Shown here: piece by piece, positions 7,681-17,197 of the stretch
Position numbering within the stretch: position 1 is the first letter of the stretch
Layout of the letters: each line of letters opens with the position of its first letter
From: Variovorax sp. Root411
Lineage (GTDB): Bacteria; Pseudomonadota; Gammaproteobacteria; Burkholderiales; Burkholderiaceae_C
Length of the DNA stretch: 35,781 nt
Assembly (NCBI RefSeq): GCF_001425205.1
Contig: NZ_LMDW01000002.1
Span: forward strand, 301,541 to 337,321
Reading direction: 5' to 3'
Notes under the pieces: model-generated
What the model saw: the letters and a program-made list of their open reading frames with translations, nothing else
What the model was told of the DNA's origin: nothing
Database searches by the model: none
Translations under genes and position numbers: made by a program

Positions 7681-8991
7681 ATGACCCTTACCCAAAGCCT
7701 GCTCGTCATCGCCTTGCTGATCGCGATGAGCGCGTTCTTCTCCCTCGCCGAAATAACTTTGGCCGCCTCGCGCCGCCTGCGCCTGCGCCAGATGGCCGAC
7801 GAAGGCGATCCTCGGGCCGAGAAGGTGCTGCGCGTGCAGGAGCAGCCCGGCCATTACTTCACCGTGGTGCAGATCGGCCTGAACGCGGTGGCGATCCTCG
7901 GCGGCGTGGTGGGCGAAGGTTCGCTCAGCCCGTACTTTGCGGTCTTCTTCGAGAAATGGCTGAGCGTGGAGGCTTCGGCCAGCGCGGCCTTCCTGTGCTC
8001 GTTCGTCATCATCATCGCGGTGTTCCTGGTGTTCGCCGACCTGTTCCCCAAGCGGCTGGGCATGAGCAACCCCGAGCAGCTGGCGGTGCGCATGGTCGGG
8101 CCGATGCTGCTGCTGATCACCACCTTCAAGCCGCTGGTGTGGTTCTTCATGCGTTGCACCGACCTGCTGTTCAAGCTGCTCGGCATGCCGATGGCGCGCG
8201 ACGACAAGATCACCTCGGCCGACATCCTCGCGATGACCGAAGCCGGTGCGCGGGCCGGCGTGCTCGCAGTGCGCGAGCAGCAGGTGATCGCCAATGTGTT
8301 CGAACTCGACACACGGGTGGTCAGCAGCGTGATGACCGCGCGCGACAACATCGCCTGGTTCCTGCACGACGACCCGGAGTCGGTGCTGCGCGCGCGCATC
8401 GTGGCCGAGCCTTTTTCGGCCTATCCGGTATGCGACGGCGACATCGACCATGTGCTCGGCTATGTAGACGCCAAGGAAATGTTCCAGCGCGTGCTGAGCG
8501 GCCAGCCGCTGGCTTTCGACCAGGGCCTGACGCTGCACAAGGCGCTGGTCGTCCCCGACCGGCTATCGCTCACCGAGGTGCTCGAGCAATTCCAGCAGGC
8601 GCATGAGGACTTCGCCATCATCGTCAACGAATACAGCCTGGTGGTGGGCGTGATCACGCTCAACGACGTGATGAGCACGGTGATGGGCGACCTTGTGTCG
8701 CCCCTCGACGAAGAGCAGATCGTGCGGCGCGACGAGAACTCGTGGCTGATCGACGGCGTCACGCCCATCCAGGACGTGCAGCGCGCGCTGCACATCGACG
8801 AACTGCCTCACTCGGAGGAGTACGAGACGCTGGCCGGCTTCCTCATGGTGATGCTGCGCCGCGTGCCCAAGCGCACCGACAACGTGACCTGGGGCGGCTA
8901 CACCTTCGAGGTGATGGACGTGGACAGCTACCGCATCGACCAGGTGATGGTCACGAAGGGCTCGGCCACCGCCAAGGTGCCGGCCAACTGA
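7681..8991 (+). CDS. paeA: CNNM/CBS-domain membrane transporter, PaeA (YtfL) type
   Basis: 436 residues. Strong family resemblance to E. coli YtfL, renamed PaeA for its role in cadaverine/putrescine export: the start MTLTQSLLVIALLIAMSAFF, the membrane motif AEITLAASRRLRLRQMADEG, VVQIGLNAVAILGGVVGEG, FADLFPKRLGM and the closing YRIDQVMVT. Order: CNNM/DUF21 membrane domain (about 1-185), a CBS pair (about 205-335) containing EDFAIIVNEYSLVVGVITLNDVM, and the CorC_HlyC C-terminal domain (about 350-430). Older annotation would be hemolysin-like; polyamine export is inferred from the E. coli homologue. The stop is only six bases from the convergent transglycosylase stop. Confidence 0.9.
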   Translation: MTLTQSLLVIALLIAMSAFFSLAEITLAASRRLRLRQMADEGDPRAEKVLRVQEQPGHYFTVVQIGLNAVAILGGVVGEGSLSPYFAVFFEKWLSVEASASAAFLCSFVIIIAVFLVFADLFPKRLGMSNPEQLAVRMVGPMLLLITTFKPLVWFFMRCTDLLFKLLGMPMARDDKITSADILAMTEAGARAGVLAVREQQVIANVFELDTRVVSSVMTARDNIAWFLHDDPESVLRARIVAEPFSAYPVCDGDIDHVLGYVDAKEMFQRVLSGQPLAFDQGLTLHKALVVPDRLSLTEVLEQFQQAHEDFAIIVNEYSLVVGVITLNDVMSTVMGDLVSPLDEEQIVRRDENSWLIDGVTPIQDVQRALHIDELPHSEEYETLAGFLMVMLRRVPKRTDNVTWGGYTFEVMDVDSYRIDQVMVTKGSATAKVPAN

Positions 8992-8997
8992 CGGAAT

Positions 8998-9675
8998 TCA
9001 GCCCGCGGCGGCGGGATCCTTCTCGCGCTCGCGCTCCCTGTCGTTGAACACCCAGAGCCGCTGGTTGGCGAACACCGCGTTCGGGTATGGCGACTTGCCC
9101 CGGCTGCCGTTGTAGCGGCCCAGCGTCATGTACAGATCGCCGTTCTCGCGGTCGAGGTAGTGGCGCAGGATCACGCAGCCGAAGCGCAGGTTGGTCTGCA
9201 TGTGGAACAGCTTGGCCGGGTCGGCGTCGCCGATCACGCGCGTCCAGAACGGCATGACCTGCATGTAGCCACGCGCACCGGCGCTCGACACCGCGAACTT
9301 GCGGAAATTGCTCTCGACCTGGACCAGCCCGAGCACCAGGCTCACGTCGAGCCCCGAGCGCTTGGCTTCGTACCAGGCGGTCTGCAGGAATTCGATGCGC
9401 GACGGCGCATCGGCAACCTTCTTGCGCAGCCGCTCGCTCATCTCGCCCAGCCAGCGCAGGTAGGCGAGCCGGGCCTCGGTGTTCGCGAACTGGGGCACCG
9501 GCGGCGCCTTGTTGTGGATGGCCGAACTGAGCGCGGTGCGCACCGAGTCGATCAGTGGCTCCTCGATCTGCGCGCCGGCCAGGGCGGTCTGCGGCAACGA
9601 CAGCATGGCGAGGGCGCTTGCCGTCACGGCGCCGCCCAGGCACTGGCGTCGCGAGAGGCCGCCCTCCACGCTCAT
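8998..9675 (-). CDS. Lytic transglycosylase, SLT domain, exported
   Basis: 225 residues. Cleaves the MurNAc-GlcNAc bond of peptidoglycan to form 1,6-anhydroMurNAc. The N-terminus has a twin-arginine-like start (LSRRQCLGG) and a hydrophobic segment with likely cleavage after TALA near residue 33. The catalytic Glu is residue 121 in VQVESNF, followed by the SLT signature [15 protein letters not shown], the [13 protein letters not shown] helix and LGRYNGS. The C-terminal tail is charged (DREREREKD). The ATG overlaps the proS stop codon by four bases (ATGA), so it is translationally coupled to proS. Confidence 0.9.
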   Translation of the reverse strand: MSVEGGLSRRQCLGGAVTASALAMLSLPQTALAGAQIEEPLIDSVRTALSSAIHNKAPPVPQFANTEARLAYLRWLGEMSERLRKKVADAPSRIEFLQTAWYEAKRSGLDVSLVLGLVQVESNFRKFAVSSAGARGYMQVMPFWTRVIGDADPAKLFHMQTNLRFGCVILRHYLDRENGDLYMTLGRYNGSRGKSPYPNAVFANQRLWVFNDREREREKDPAAAG

Positions 9676-11417
9676 TTGGCGAGCTTGCCGGTGATGAACT
9701 CCGCGATGCCGGCCGCCGGCACCTTGGTGGCCGCCGTGTCGCGGCGGTGCTGGTATTCAAGCTGGCCTTCCTTCAGGCCGCGGTCCGAGATCACCACGCG
9801 GTGCGGCACGCCGATGAGCTCCCAGTCGGCGAACATCGCGCCGGGGCGCTCGCCGCGGTCGTCGAGCAGCACGTCGACGCCGGCGGCGAGCAGTTGCTCA
9901 TACAGAGCTTCGGCCGCCACCTTGACCTCGGGGCTGCGGTCCATGCCGATCGGGCAGACCACCACCGTGAACGGGGCCAGCGCGTCGGGCCAGATGATGC
10001 CGCGCTCGTCGTGGTTCTGTTCGATGGCCGCCGCCGGCAGGCGCGTGATGCCGATGCCGTAGCAGCCCATTTCGAGGAACTGCGGCTTGCCGCCTTCGTC
10101 GAGGTAGGTGGCGTTCATGTCCTTGCTGTACTTGGTGCCCAGCACGAAGACATGGCCCACCTCGATGCCGCGCTCGATGGCCAGCACGCCCTTGCCATCG
10201 GGCGAGGCGTCGCCGGCGACCACATTGCGGATGTCGGCGATCAGGTCGGGCTCGGGCAGGTCGCGGCCCCAATTGACGCCGGTCATGTGGAAGTCGGCTT
10301 CGTTGGCACCCGTGATCCAGTCGGCCATCACGGCCACCTCGCGGTCGGCCACCGTCCTGACGGGCTTCTTGAGGTTCAGCGGGCCAAGGTAGCCTGGCTT
10401 GCAGCCGAAGTGCTCGTCGATCTCGGCCAGGGTCGCGAAGCGGAAGCCCTTGTCCAGGCCCGGCAGCTTGCCGACCTTGATCTCGTTCATCTCGTGGTCG
10501 CCGCGCAGCAGCAGCAGCCAGACCTGCGAGCCCTTGGGGTTGCCCGCGTCGTCGACGATGTCGGTGGCCAGCACGAGCGACTTCACCGTGGTCGACAGCG
10601 GCACGCCGAGCAGCACTGCGACGTCTTCGCAGGTGGCCTTGCCCGGAGTGGGCGTCTTCTCGAGCGCCTTGACAGCGGCGGCGCGCGGGCCGGCCGGGGC
10701 CAGGGCCTCGGCCTTTTCCATGTTGGCGGCGTAATTGCTGTCGGGGCAATAGACGATGGCGTCTTCACCCGTGGCGGCGATCACCTGGAACTCTTCGCTC
10801 AGGTCGCCGCCGATGGCGCCGCTGTCGGCCGCCACGGCGCGATAGCGCAGGCCGAAGCGGTCGAAGATGTTGCGGTAGGCCTGCGCCATGACCTGGTAGC
10901 TGGCCTTGGCCGCGTCGAGGTCGCGGTCGAAGCTGTAGGCGTCCTTCATGATGAATTCGCGCCCGCGCATCAGGCCGAAGCGCGGACGGCGCTCGTCGCG
11001 GAACTTGGTCTGGATCTGGTAGAAACTCTTCGGCAGCTGCTTGTAGCTGCGAATTTCCTGGCGCGCGATGTCCGTCACGACCTCTTCGCTGGTCGGCTGG
11101 ATCACGAAGTCGCGGTCGTGCCGGTCCTTGATGCGCAGCAGCTCGGGGCCCATCTTCTCGAAGCGGCCGGTCTCCTGCCAGAACTCGGCCGGCTGCACCA
11201 CGGGCATCGCCATCTCGACGGCGCCGGCGCGGTTCATCTCCTCGCGCACGATGGCTTCGACCTTGCGGATCACGCGCAGCCCCATGGGCATGTAGGTGTA
11301 GATGCCCGTGCCGAGCTTCTTGATCATGCCGGCGCGCATCATGAGCCGGTGGCTCGCGACCTCGGCGTCAGCGGGCGCTTCCTTGAGGGTGGAGACAAAA
11401 AATCGGGAAGCTTTCAT
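9672..11417 (-). CDS. proS: Prolyl-tRNA synthetase, bacterial class II with editing domain
   Basis: 581 residues from the ATG at 11417 ([15 protein letters not shown]), the standard ProS N-terminus. Charges tRNA-Pro with proline. Class II motif 2 is visible around residues 138-162 ([19 protein letters not shown]). A long INS editing insertion (about 225-410) that deacylates Ala-tRNA-Pro separates motifs 2 and 3. Motif 3 with [14 protein letters not shown] follows, then the anticodon-binding domain. The frame is open much further upstream, across rppH, but that extension is not ProS-like. It is divergent from rppH and coupled to the downstream transglycosylase gene. A tRNA-Pro(CGG), one of its substrates, lies about 5.6 kb away in this window. 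Confidence 0.97.
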   Translation of the reverse strand: MKASRFFVSTLKEAPADAEVASHRLMMRAGMIKKLGTGIYTYMPMGLRVIRKVEAIVREEMNRAGAVEMAMPVVQPAEFWQETGRFEKMGPELLRIKDRHDRDFVIQPTSEEVVTDIARQEIRSYKQLPKSFYQIQTKFRDERRPRFGLMRGREFIMKDAYSFDRDLDAAKASYQVMAQAYRNIFDRFGLRYRAVAADSGAIGGDLSEEFQVIAATGEDAIVYCPDSNYAANMEKAEALAPAGPRAAAVKALEKTPTPGKATCEDVAVLLGVPLSTTVKSLVLATDIVDDAGNPKGSQVWLLLLRGDHEMNEIKVGKLPGLDKGFRFATLAEIDEHFGCKPGYLGPLNLKKPVRTVADREVAVMADWITGANEADFHMTGVNWGRDLPEPDLIADIRNVVAGDASPDGKGVLAIERGIEVGHVFVLGTKYSKDMNATYLDEGGKPQFLEMGCYGIGITRLPAAAIEQNHDERGIIWPDALAPFTVVVCPIGMDRSPEVKVAAEALYEQLLAAGVDVLLDDRGERPGAMFADWELIGVPHRVVISDRGLKEGQLEYQHRRDTAATKVPAAGIAEFITGKLAK

Positions 11418-11460
11418 CGGGATTGCGGTGATGGATTCGCTGGATTCGAAGTTTGGAAGT

Positions 11461-11476
11461 GGGGGACTGCTCCCCC
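11461..11476. repeat. GC-rich hairpin in the proS/rppH divergent region
   Basis: GGGGGA (11461-11466) pairs with TCCCCC (11471-11476) around a 4-base loop. On the minus strand it would sit in the proS leader, about 45 bases before the start. No T-run follows in either direction. Confidence 0.4.
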
Positions 11477-11507
11477 GGAGAGACCCTGAGAGCCTGGCAT
11501 CGGCTGC

Positions 11508-11535
11508 TTGCCGAGGACAACCCGGCATGCATAAT
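11508..11535 (+). promoter_or_regulatory. Sigma-70-type promoter for rppH
   Basis: TTGCCG (11508-11513) and CATAAT (11530-11535) are separated by 16 bases. Predicted initiation near 11542 gives a leader of about 23 bases before the rppH ATG. Confidence 0.5.
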
Positions 11536-11564
11536 CGACTCAGTTCAAAAATTGGGGTTTGATT

Positions 11565-12233
11565 ATGCTCGACCGGGACGGCTTCAGGCCCAACGTCGGC
11601 ATCATCCTGCTCAACCAGAGAAACCAGGTTTTCTGGGGCAAACGCATACGCACGCATTCCTGGCAGTTTCCGCAAGGCGGCATAGACCGCGGCGAAAGTC
11701 CCGAGCAAGCCATGTTCCGGGAACTGCATGAGGAAGTCGGGCTCCATCCGGAGCATGTGCGCATCGTGGCCCGTACCCGCGACTGGTTGCGCTACGAGGT
11801 GCCGGATCGGTTCATCCGCCGTGACGCACGGGGCCACTACAAGGGCCAGAAACAAATCTGGTATTTGCTGCAACTCACCGGCCACGACTGGGATCTCAAC
11901 CTGCGTGCCACCGACCATCCCGAATTCGACGCCTGGCGCTGGCATGACTACTGGGTGCCGCTCGACGTGGTCGTCGAGTTCAAGCGCGGCGTCTATGAGA
12001 TGGCGCTTACCGAGCTTGCTCGCTACCTGCCACGGCAGGATTTCCGCAATCGCTTCCTGCGCAGCAACGTGCGCGCCCGAGAATTCGAGCGCCATTCGCT
12101 GGACGCCGGGGCACCTCCCGGACTGGACCTGCCGCCCGGCGGCAGTTTCGATCCGCATCCCGACATTCCTTCTGCGAGCGATGAACCTCCTGTCCACGAC
12201 AACAAAGCGCCGTTCCTTCCGACGCAACGCTGA
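11565..12233 (+). CDS. rppH: RNA pyrophosphohydrolase (Nudix), with long C-terminal tail
   Basis: 222 residues. Removes pyrophosphate from 5'-triphosphorylated mRNA and so starts RNase E-dependent decay. The N-terminus [17 protein letters not shown] is characteristic. The Nudix box is at about 38-60 ([20 protein letters not shown]...). [10 protein letters not shown] and [10 protein letters not shown] follow the E. coli enzyme. The catalytic domain ends near residue 170; the remaining 50 or so residues are Pro-rich and low complexity, longer than the 176-residue E. coli protein. ATG at 11565 is preferred over a TTG six bases upstream. The 3' end overlaps the next gene's start by 53 bases. Confidence 0.95.
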   Translation: MLDRDGFRPNVGIILLNQRNQVFWGKRIRTHSWQFPQGGIDRGESPEQAMFRELHEEVGLHPEHVRIVARTRDWLRYEVPDRFIRRDARGHYKGQKQIWYLLQLTGHDWDLNLRATDHPEFDAWRWHDYWVPLDVVVEFKRGVYEMALTELARYLPRQDFRNRFLRSNVRAREFERHSLDAGAPPGLDLPPGGSFDPHPDIPSASDEPPVHDNKAPFLPTQR

Positions 12234-12774
12234 ACACATCTTTCTTCTGGCCTGCTTCGGCATCCTCGCAGGATGCGCCTCGGGCCCGCACGACACGGAC
12301 AACGCCGATTGGGCTCAGGCAGGCATGCCGCCGCCGCCCAAGCGCTACGAGACGGACAAGGAGTGGGAGGAAACCGCGACGCCGCCGCCGCCGGCCTTCA
12401 GCGAAAGCCGCCTGCTGCCGATCGAAATGCCACCGTACATGAGCCTGAAGTTCGGCATCGACCCGAACACGATTGCGATCACGGGCGACGGCATCGTGCG
12501 CTACGTGGTGGTGGCACACAACCGCAATGGCGGCGCCGTCAATGCCTTCTACGAAGGCGTACGCTGCTCGACCGCGGAAATGAAAAGCTATGCGCGCTAC
12601 AACAACGGCACTTGGCAAGACGTCGCCAAACCCGAGTGGAAGCGCCTGAACGACCTGAATTCGAGCTACACCCGGGCGCTGTCGCGCCAGGCCCTGTGCC
12701 GCGGCAATGCGCCGCGCGCCTCGATCGGGGAAATGGTCCAGAACATACGCAACCCGATACGGGAAGTGCAGTAA
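12181..12774 (+). CDS. CNP1-like family lipoprotein
   Basis: 197 residues. The hydrophobic segment [12 protein letters not shown] ends in a lipobox LAGC with the lipidated Cys at residue 32, after an unusually long basic n-region. The mature protein has a Pro-rich linker (MPPPPKRYE) and a globular part with [26 protein letters not shown] and [14 protein letters not shown] stretches that match the CNP1-like family of beta-proteobacterial surface proteins. The function of the family is not established. The only suitable ATG lies inside rppH, giving a 53-base overlap in another frame and suggesting coupling. A strong terminator follows directly after the stop. Confidence 0.82.
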   Translation: MNLLSTTTKRRSFRRNAEHIFLLACFGILAGCASGPHDTDNADWAQAGMPPPPKRYETDKEWEETATPPPPAFSESRLLPIEMPPYMSLKFGIDPNTIAITGDGIVRYVVVAHNRNGGAVNAFYEGVRCSTAEMKSYARYNNGTWQDVAKPEWKRLNDLNSSYTRALSRQALCRGNAPRASIGEMVQNIRNPIREVQ

Positions 12775-12783
12775 TCAATCCAT

Positions 12784-12814
12784 CAACGGGGCCCTGCGCC
12801 CCGTTGTTGTTTTC
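12784..12814 (+). terminator. Rho-independent terminator after the rppH-CNP1 unit
   Basis: A perfect 9-bp stem CAACGGGGC (12784-12792) / GCCCCGTTG (12798-12806) with a 5-base loop is followed by TTGTTTTC. It starts 10 bases after the CNP1-like stop and ends just before the convergent proB stop. The minus-strand flank lacks a T-run, so it mainly serves the plus strand. Confidence 0.8.
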
Positions 12815-12815
12815 A

Positions 12816-13955
12816 TCAGTTGGGCATCAGCACCATGTTGTCGCGATGGACCATCTCCGGTTCCGCGACATAGCCCAGCAGGCGCTCGAATTCGCTCGAG
12901 GGCTTGCGGCACAGCAGGCGTGCTTCCACGCTCGAATAGTTGGCCAGGCCCCGGGCCAGCTCGACGCCATCGACGTCGCGCACCGCGATCACGTCGCCGC
13001 GCGAGAACTCGCCCGAGACGCTGGTCATGCCGATCGGCAGCAGGCTCTTGCCTTCGGCACGCACCTTGGCGGCAGCGCCCGCGTCGACGACGACGGCGCC
13101 GCGCAGCTGCAGGTGATCGGCCATCCAGCGCTTGCGGGCCTGGTGCTTGGCAGTCTGCGCCACCAGCAGCGTGCCGATGGATTCGCCTTGCGCCAGGCGC
13201 AGCAGGGCATCGGACTCGCGCCCCCAGGCGATGACGGTGGAGGCGCCCGAGCCGGCCGCGCGCTTGGCCGCAAGAATCTTGGTGATCATTCCGCCGCGGC
13301 CGATGCTGGAGCCGGCGCCGCCCGCCATGGCCTCGAGCGCCGGGTCGCCCGCGGCGGCTTCGTGCACGAACTTCGCCTCCGGGTCCTTGCGCGGGTCGGC
13401 CGTGTACAGGCCCTTCTGGTCCGTGAGGATGACCAGTGCGTCGGCCTCGACGAGGTTGGCCACAAGAGCGCCGAGCGTGTCGTTGTCGCCGAACTTGATC
13501 TCGTCGTTGACGACGGTGTCGTTCTCGTTGATGACCGGCACCACGCCCAGCTTGAGCAACGTGACCAGCGTCGAACGGGCATTGAGGTAGCGCTCGCGAT
13601 CGGCCAGGTCGGCATGGGTCAGCAGCACCTGCGCGCTGCCGATCTCGTTTTCGCGCAATTTGGTTTCGTACATCTGGGCCAGGCCCATCTGGCCGACGGC
13701 CGCGGCGGCCTGCAATTCATGAACTTCGTGGGGCCGGGTGCGCCAGCCGAGGCGCTTCATGCCCTCGGCAATCGCCCCGCTCGACACCATGACGACCTCG
13801 CGGCCCTCGCGCACCAGCGCGGCCAGTTGCCGGCACCATTCGCCGATGGCTGCCTCGTCGAGGCCGCGTCCCTCGTTGGTCACGAGGCTGGAGCCCACCT
13901 TGACGACGATACGGCGGGCATCCCGCAAGGCAGTGGATCCGGAGTTCGAGGTCAT
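12816..13955 (-). CDS. proB: Glutamate 5-kinase with PUA domain
   Basis: 379 residues from the ATG at 13955. Phosphorylates glutamate to gamma-glutamyl phosphate, the first step of proline synthesis, normally feedback-inhibited by proline. The amino-acid kinase domain (about 12-265) shows [37 protein letters not shown] and [26 protein letters not shown] loop near 225-238 follows. The C-terminal PUA domain spans about 285-367. No clear Shine-Dalgarno precedes the start. It is last in the rplU-rpmA-obgE-proB series, a common arrangement in this group. No proA is visible in the window. Confidence 0.96.
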   Translation of the reverse strand: MTSNSGSTALRDARRIVVKVGSSLVTNEGRGLDEAAIGEWCRQLAALVREGREVVMVSSGAIAEGMKRLGWRTRPHEVHELQAAAAVGQMGLAQMYETKLRENEIGSAQVLLTHADLADRERYLNARSTLVTLLKLGVVPVINENDTVVNDEIKFGDNDTLGALVANLVEADALVILTDQKGLYTADPRKDPEAKFVHEAAAGDPALEAMAGGAGSSIGRGGMITKILAAKRAAGSGASTVIAWGRESDALLRLAQGESIGTLLVAQTAKHQARKRWMADHLQLRGAVVVDAGAAAKVRAEGKSLLPIGMTSVSGEFSRGDVIAVRDVDGVELARGLANYSSVEARLLCRKPSSEFERLLGYVAEPEMVHRDNMVLMPN

Positions 13956-13996
13956 TTTGGGGCGGTGCGGTCTTGAATGCTGCGAGGTTGCTTTTG

Positions 13997-14016
13997 TCTG
14001 TCTATCTATCTGTCTG
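13997..14016. repeat. Tandem tetranucleotide repeat (TCTR)5 in the obgE-proB spacer
   Basis: Five consecutive tetranucleotides read TCTG, TCTA, TCTA, TCTG, TCTG. On the transcribed strand this is a purine-rich CAGA/TAGA tract, about 40 bases upstream of the proB start. The composition differs from the surrounding GC-rich DNA. Confidence 0.7.
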
Positions 14017-14019
14017 TTG

Positions 14020-14041
14020 GCAGCATCACGGGCGATGCTGC
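14020..14041. repeat. Inverted repeat (8-bp stem) after obgE
   Basis: GCAGCATC-type arms at 14020-14027 and 14034-14041 pair around a 6-base loop, nine bases beyond the obgE stop. It has no T-run, so it may be a processing or stability hairpin rather than a terminator. Confidence 0.45.
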
Positions 14042-14049
14042 GGTGCCGC

Positions 14050-15138
<1,089 letters not shown>

Positions 15139-15139
15139 T

Positions 15140-15170
15140 TACAAATGAAGAAGCCCCGGCAATGCGGGGC
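15140..15170 (-). terminator. Hairpin with T-rich tail between rpmA and obgE
   Basis: On the minus strand a GCCCCG/CGGGGC stem (15165-15170 with 15153-15158, 6-base loop) is followed by TTCTTCATTTGT. It lies between the rpmA stop and the obgE start, so partial termination could keep obgE-proB expression below that of the ribosomal proteins. Confidence 0.5.
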
Positions 15171-15197
15171 CTCGGGCAGGTCGAAGTGACTCGAGGC

Positions 15198-15458
15198 TTA
15201 CGCCGCGGGGGTCACGTTGACCGTGTGCTTGTTGAGTGCACCCTTGTGACCGAACGACACGTGGCCGTCGACCAGGGCAAACAGCGTGTGGTCCTTGCCC
15301 ACGCCGACGTTCACGCCGGGGTGGAACTGGGTGCCGCGCTGGCGTACGATGATCGAGCCTGCGCTGATCAGTTCGCCGCCGAAGGCCTTCACGCCGAGCA
15401 TCTTGGGCTTGGAATCGCGCCCGTTTCGCGTTGAGCCGCCGCCTTTTTTCTGTGCCAT
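15198..15458 (-). CDS. rpmA: 50S ribosomal protein L27
   Basis: 86 residues. The N-terminus [16 protein letters not shown] is diagnostic; this flexible tail reaches the peptidyl transferase centre. [18 protein letters not shown] and [15 protein letters not shown] follow as expected. A Shine-Dalgarno AAGGGG lies eight bases before the ATG. It follows rplU by 12 bases. Confidence 0.98.
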   Translation of the reverse strand: MAQKKGGGSTRNGRDSKPKMLGVKAFGGELISAGSIIVRQRGTQFHPGVNVGVGKDHTLFALVDGHVSFGHKGALNKHTVNVTPAA

Positions 15459-15470
15459 GGAATGTGCCCC

Positions 15471-15782
15471 TTAGCCAGCGATCGCGCCGATTTGCAGCTC
15501 AGTGAACTGCTGGCGATGGCCTTGACGTTTCTGATAGTGCTTGCGACGGCGCATCTTGAAGATGCCGACCTTGTCGTGCTTGCCGTGCGACAGTACCGTG
15601 ACTGTCACCGTTGCGCCGGACACCAGGGGCGTGCCAACCTTGATTTCAGCGCCGTTTCCGACGGCCAGAACCTGGTCGATCACGATTTCCTGGCCTACGT
15701 CCGCAGCAATCTGTTCTACTTTAATTTTTTCGCCGGAAGCAACGCGATACTGCTTGCCGCCGGTTTTTATGACCGCGTACAT
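15471..15782 (-). CDS. rplU: 50S ribosomal protein L21
   Basis: 103 residues. [20 protein letters not shown] at the start and [18 protein letters not shown] sequence near the C-terminus (here [20 protein letters not shown]) identify L21, which binds 23S rRNA. A good Shine-Dalgarno AGAGG precedes the ATG. It is the first gene of the rplU-rpmA-obgE-proB series and is divergent from ispB. Confidence 0.98.
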   Translation of the reverse strand: MYAVIKTGGKQYRVASGEKIKVEQIAADVGQEIVIDQVLAVGNGAEIKVGTPLVSGATVTVTVLSHGKHDKVGIFKMRRRKHYQKRQGHRQQFTELQIGAIAG

Positions 15783-15831
15783 GTAAACCTCTTAGAAATG
15801 AGTCTCCGCAGCGAATTCCGCAGAGCCCAAG

Positions 15832-15837
15832 ATTATA
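15832..15837 (-). promoter_or_regulatory. -10 box (TATAAT) of the rplU promoter
   Basis: A perfect TATAAT on the minus strand lies 49 bases upstream of the rplU ATG, giving a leader of roughly 40 bases. A weak -35 candidate TGGTTA sits 17 bases further upstream. Confidence 0.55.
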
Positions 15838-15901
15838 GCGCGGTTTGCGCCTGCTAACCACTCCCGGCCCGGAGCGCTCCCGGAAAACCGTGGCGGCTCC
15901 C

Positions 15902-15907
15902 TATAAT
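15902..15907 (+). promoter_or_regulatory. -10 box (TATAAT) of the ispB promoter
   Basis: A perfect TATAAT facing ispB, about 65 bases from the divergent rplU -10 box. Initiation near 15914 would exclude the upstream parts of the open frame from the protein and supports a start at or after 15974. Confidence 0.5.
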
Positions 15908-15973
15908 TTGCGCCTTCCGGCCCTTCCCCAGCCTGGGTCACCCTCATCCTCCGCAGCGCTCCGCGCCTCCGCT

Positions 15974-16966
15974 TTGCCAGTTCCCGCCGCCGACACCTCC
16001 CCCACCGCCACCGTGCTGGACCTGATTGCCGGCGACATGGTCGAAGTCGACCGTGTGATCGCCCGCCGCCTCGACACGGGCGTGCCGCTGGTCAGCCAAG
16101 TTTCAAAATACATCATCTCGGCTGGCGGCAAGCGCCTGCGGCCGGCGCTCCTGCTGCTGATGTCGGGCGCCTTGGGCTATACGGGCGAACAGCGCTTCAA
16201 TCTGGCGGCCGTCGTGGAATTCATTCACACGGCCACCCTGCTGCATGACGACGTGGTCGATGAATCGACCCTTCGGCGCGGCCGGGCGACCGCCAACGAA
16301 TCGTTCGGCAACCCGGCCAGTGTGCTGGTCGGCGACTTTCTCTATTCGCGCGCGTTCCAGATGATGTTGGATGCCAACAACATGCGCGTCATGCAGATCC
16401 TGGCCGAAGCAACCAATGTGATCGCCGAGGGCGAGGTGCTCCAGCTCATGAACATGCACGACGCATCGCTGGATGAAGCCGCCTATCTGCGCGTGATCCG
16501 CTCCAAGACCGCGAAGCTGTTCGAAGCCAGCACCCGCCTGGCGGCCGTGCTGGCAGGCGCCCCCCCCGAAGTGGAAGAAGCCTGCGCCACCTACGGACAG
16601 GCGCTCGGCACCGCCTTCCAGGTGATCGACGACGTACTGGATTACGCGGGCGATGCCAGCGAGACGGGAAAGAATGTCGGCGACGACCTGCGCGAAGGCA
16701 AGACCACGCTGCCGCTCATCTTCGCGATGCAGCGCGGCACCTCGGTGCAAAGCGAACTGGTGCGCGCCGCCATCGAGGCAGGCGACACCACCCAGTTGGG
16801 CAAGGTCGTCGAGATCGTGCGCGAAACCGGCGCCCTAGCCGCCTCGCGCGCCGCGGCTGCCGCCGAGGCACAACGCGCAATTCATGCGCTGAAGGGCTTC
16901 CCGTCCAATTTGCACGCTTCAGGTTTGCTACAATTGGCGGCTCAGTTGCTTGAGCGACGTGCCTGA
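15974..16966 (+). CDS. ispB: Polyprenyl (octaprenyl) diphosphate synthase
   Basis: About 330 residues from a TTG at 15974. Elongates farnesyl diphosphate with isopentenyl diphosphate to the ubiquinone side chain. First Asp-rich motif LLHDDVVDE (near residue 92), GKRLRPALLLL, GDFLYSRAFQ and second Asp-rich motif IDDVLDY (near 218) are all present. The frame is open back to 15845, but a TATAAT box lies inside that extension. An in-frame GTG at 16013 is the next option and would give TVLDLIAGDM just before the family-conserved part. No strong Shine-Dalgarno marks any of them, so the start is uncertain while the identity is firm. Confidence 0.92.
   Translation: MPVPAADTSPTATVLDLIAGDMVEVDRVIARRLDTGVPLVSQVSKYIISAGGKRLRPALLLLMSGALGYTGEQRFNLAAVVEFIHTATLLHDDVVDESTLRRGRATANESFGNPASVLVGDFLYSRAFQMMLDANNMRVMQILAEATNVIAEGEVLQLMNMHDASLDEAAYLRVIRSKTAKLFEASTRLAAVLAGAPPEVEEACATYGQALGTAFQVIDDVLDYAGDASETGKNVGDDLREGKTTLPLIFAMQRGTSVQSELVRAAIEAGDTTQLGKVVEIVRETGALAASRAAAAAEAQRAIHALKGFPSNLHASGLLQLAAQLLERRA
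16929..16934 (+). promoter_or_regulatory. Candidate -10 box (TACAAT) for tRNA-Pro within the ispB 3' end
   Basis: TACAAT in the last codons of ispB lies about 85 bases before the tRNA. The -35 region is poor, so the tRNA may also be read through from ispB. Confidence 0.3.
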
Positions 16967-17017
16967 ACACCTCACCTGAGTTGGCATCTAGGACGAATAC
17001 TTTTTTCTTGCAACCAT

Positions 17018-17094
17018 CGGGGTGTAGCTTAGCCTGGTAGAGCGCTACGTTCGGGACGTAGAGGCCGGAGGTTCGAATCCTCTCACCCCGACCA
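17018..17094 (+). tRNA. proK: tRNA-Pro, anticodon CGG
   Basis: 77 bases with encoded CCA. The acceptor stem CGGGGTG pairs with CACCCCG. The anticodon arm is CTACG-TTCGGGA-CGTAG, giving anticodon CGG that reads CCG, a frequent codon in this GC-rich genome. The T arm GGAGG-TTCGAAT-CCTCT is intact with one G-T pair. The discriminator base is A. Confidence 0.97.
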
Positions 17095-17128
17095 GCCATT
17101 GGCTGGCATAAATAAATGGCCATGCCTG

Positions 17129-17152
17129 TTGCTGTGTAGCGATTTACAGCAA
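17129..17152. repeat. Inverted repeat TTGCTGT-N10-ACAGCAA upstream of pilB
   Basis: Seven-base perfect arms (17129-17135, 17146-17152) lie between tRNA-Pro and pilB. It could be a regulator site for pilB or a stem at the end of the tRNA transcript; no T-run follows directly. Confidence 0.4.
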
Positions 17153-17172
17153 AGCACTGTTCAGCGATGATC

Positions 17173-17197
17173 GTGAAGCATTTTTTCACATCTTTTT
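17173..17197 (+). terminator. Weak AT-rich hairpin with T-run before pilB
   Basis: GTGAA (17173-17177) can pair with TTCAC (17185-17189), followed by ATCTTTTT. The 5-bp stem is short, so this is only a possible terminator for the tRNA transcript or a leader structure of pilB. Confidence 0.25.

Noticed and set aside
11418..12302. N-terminal extension of ProS running through the rppH region
   Set aside because: The extra 295 residues are antisense to rppH and do not resemble ProS; the standard start MKASRFF is at 11417.
17117..17132. Sigma-54-like TGGC...TTGC upstream of pilB
   Set aside because: The spacing between the GG and GC elements is one base too long, and the intervening match is poor; sigma-54 promoters tolerate little spacing change.
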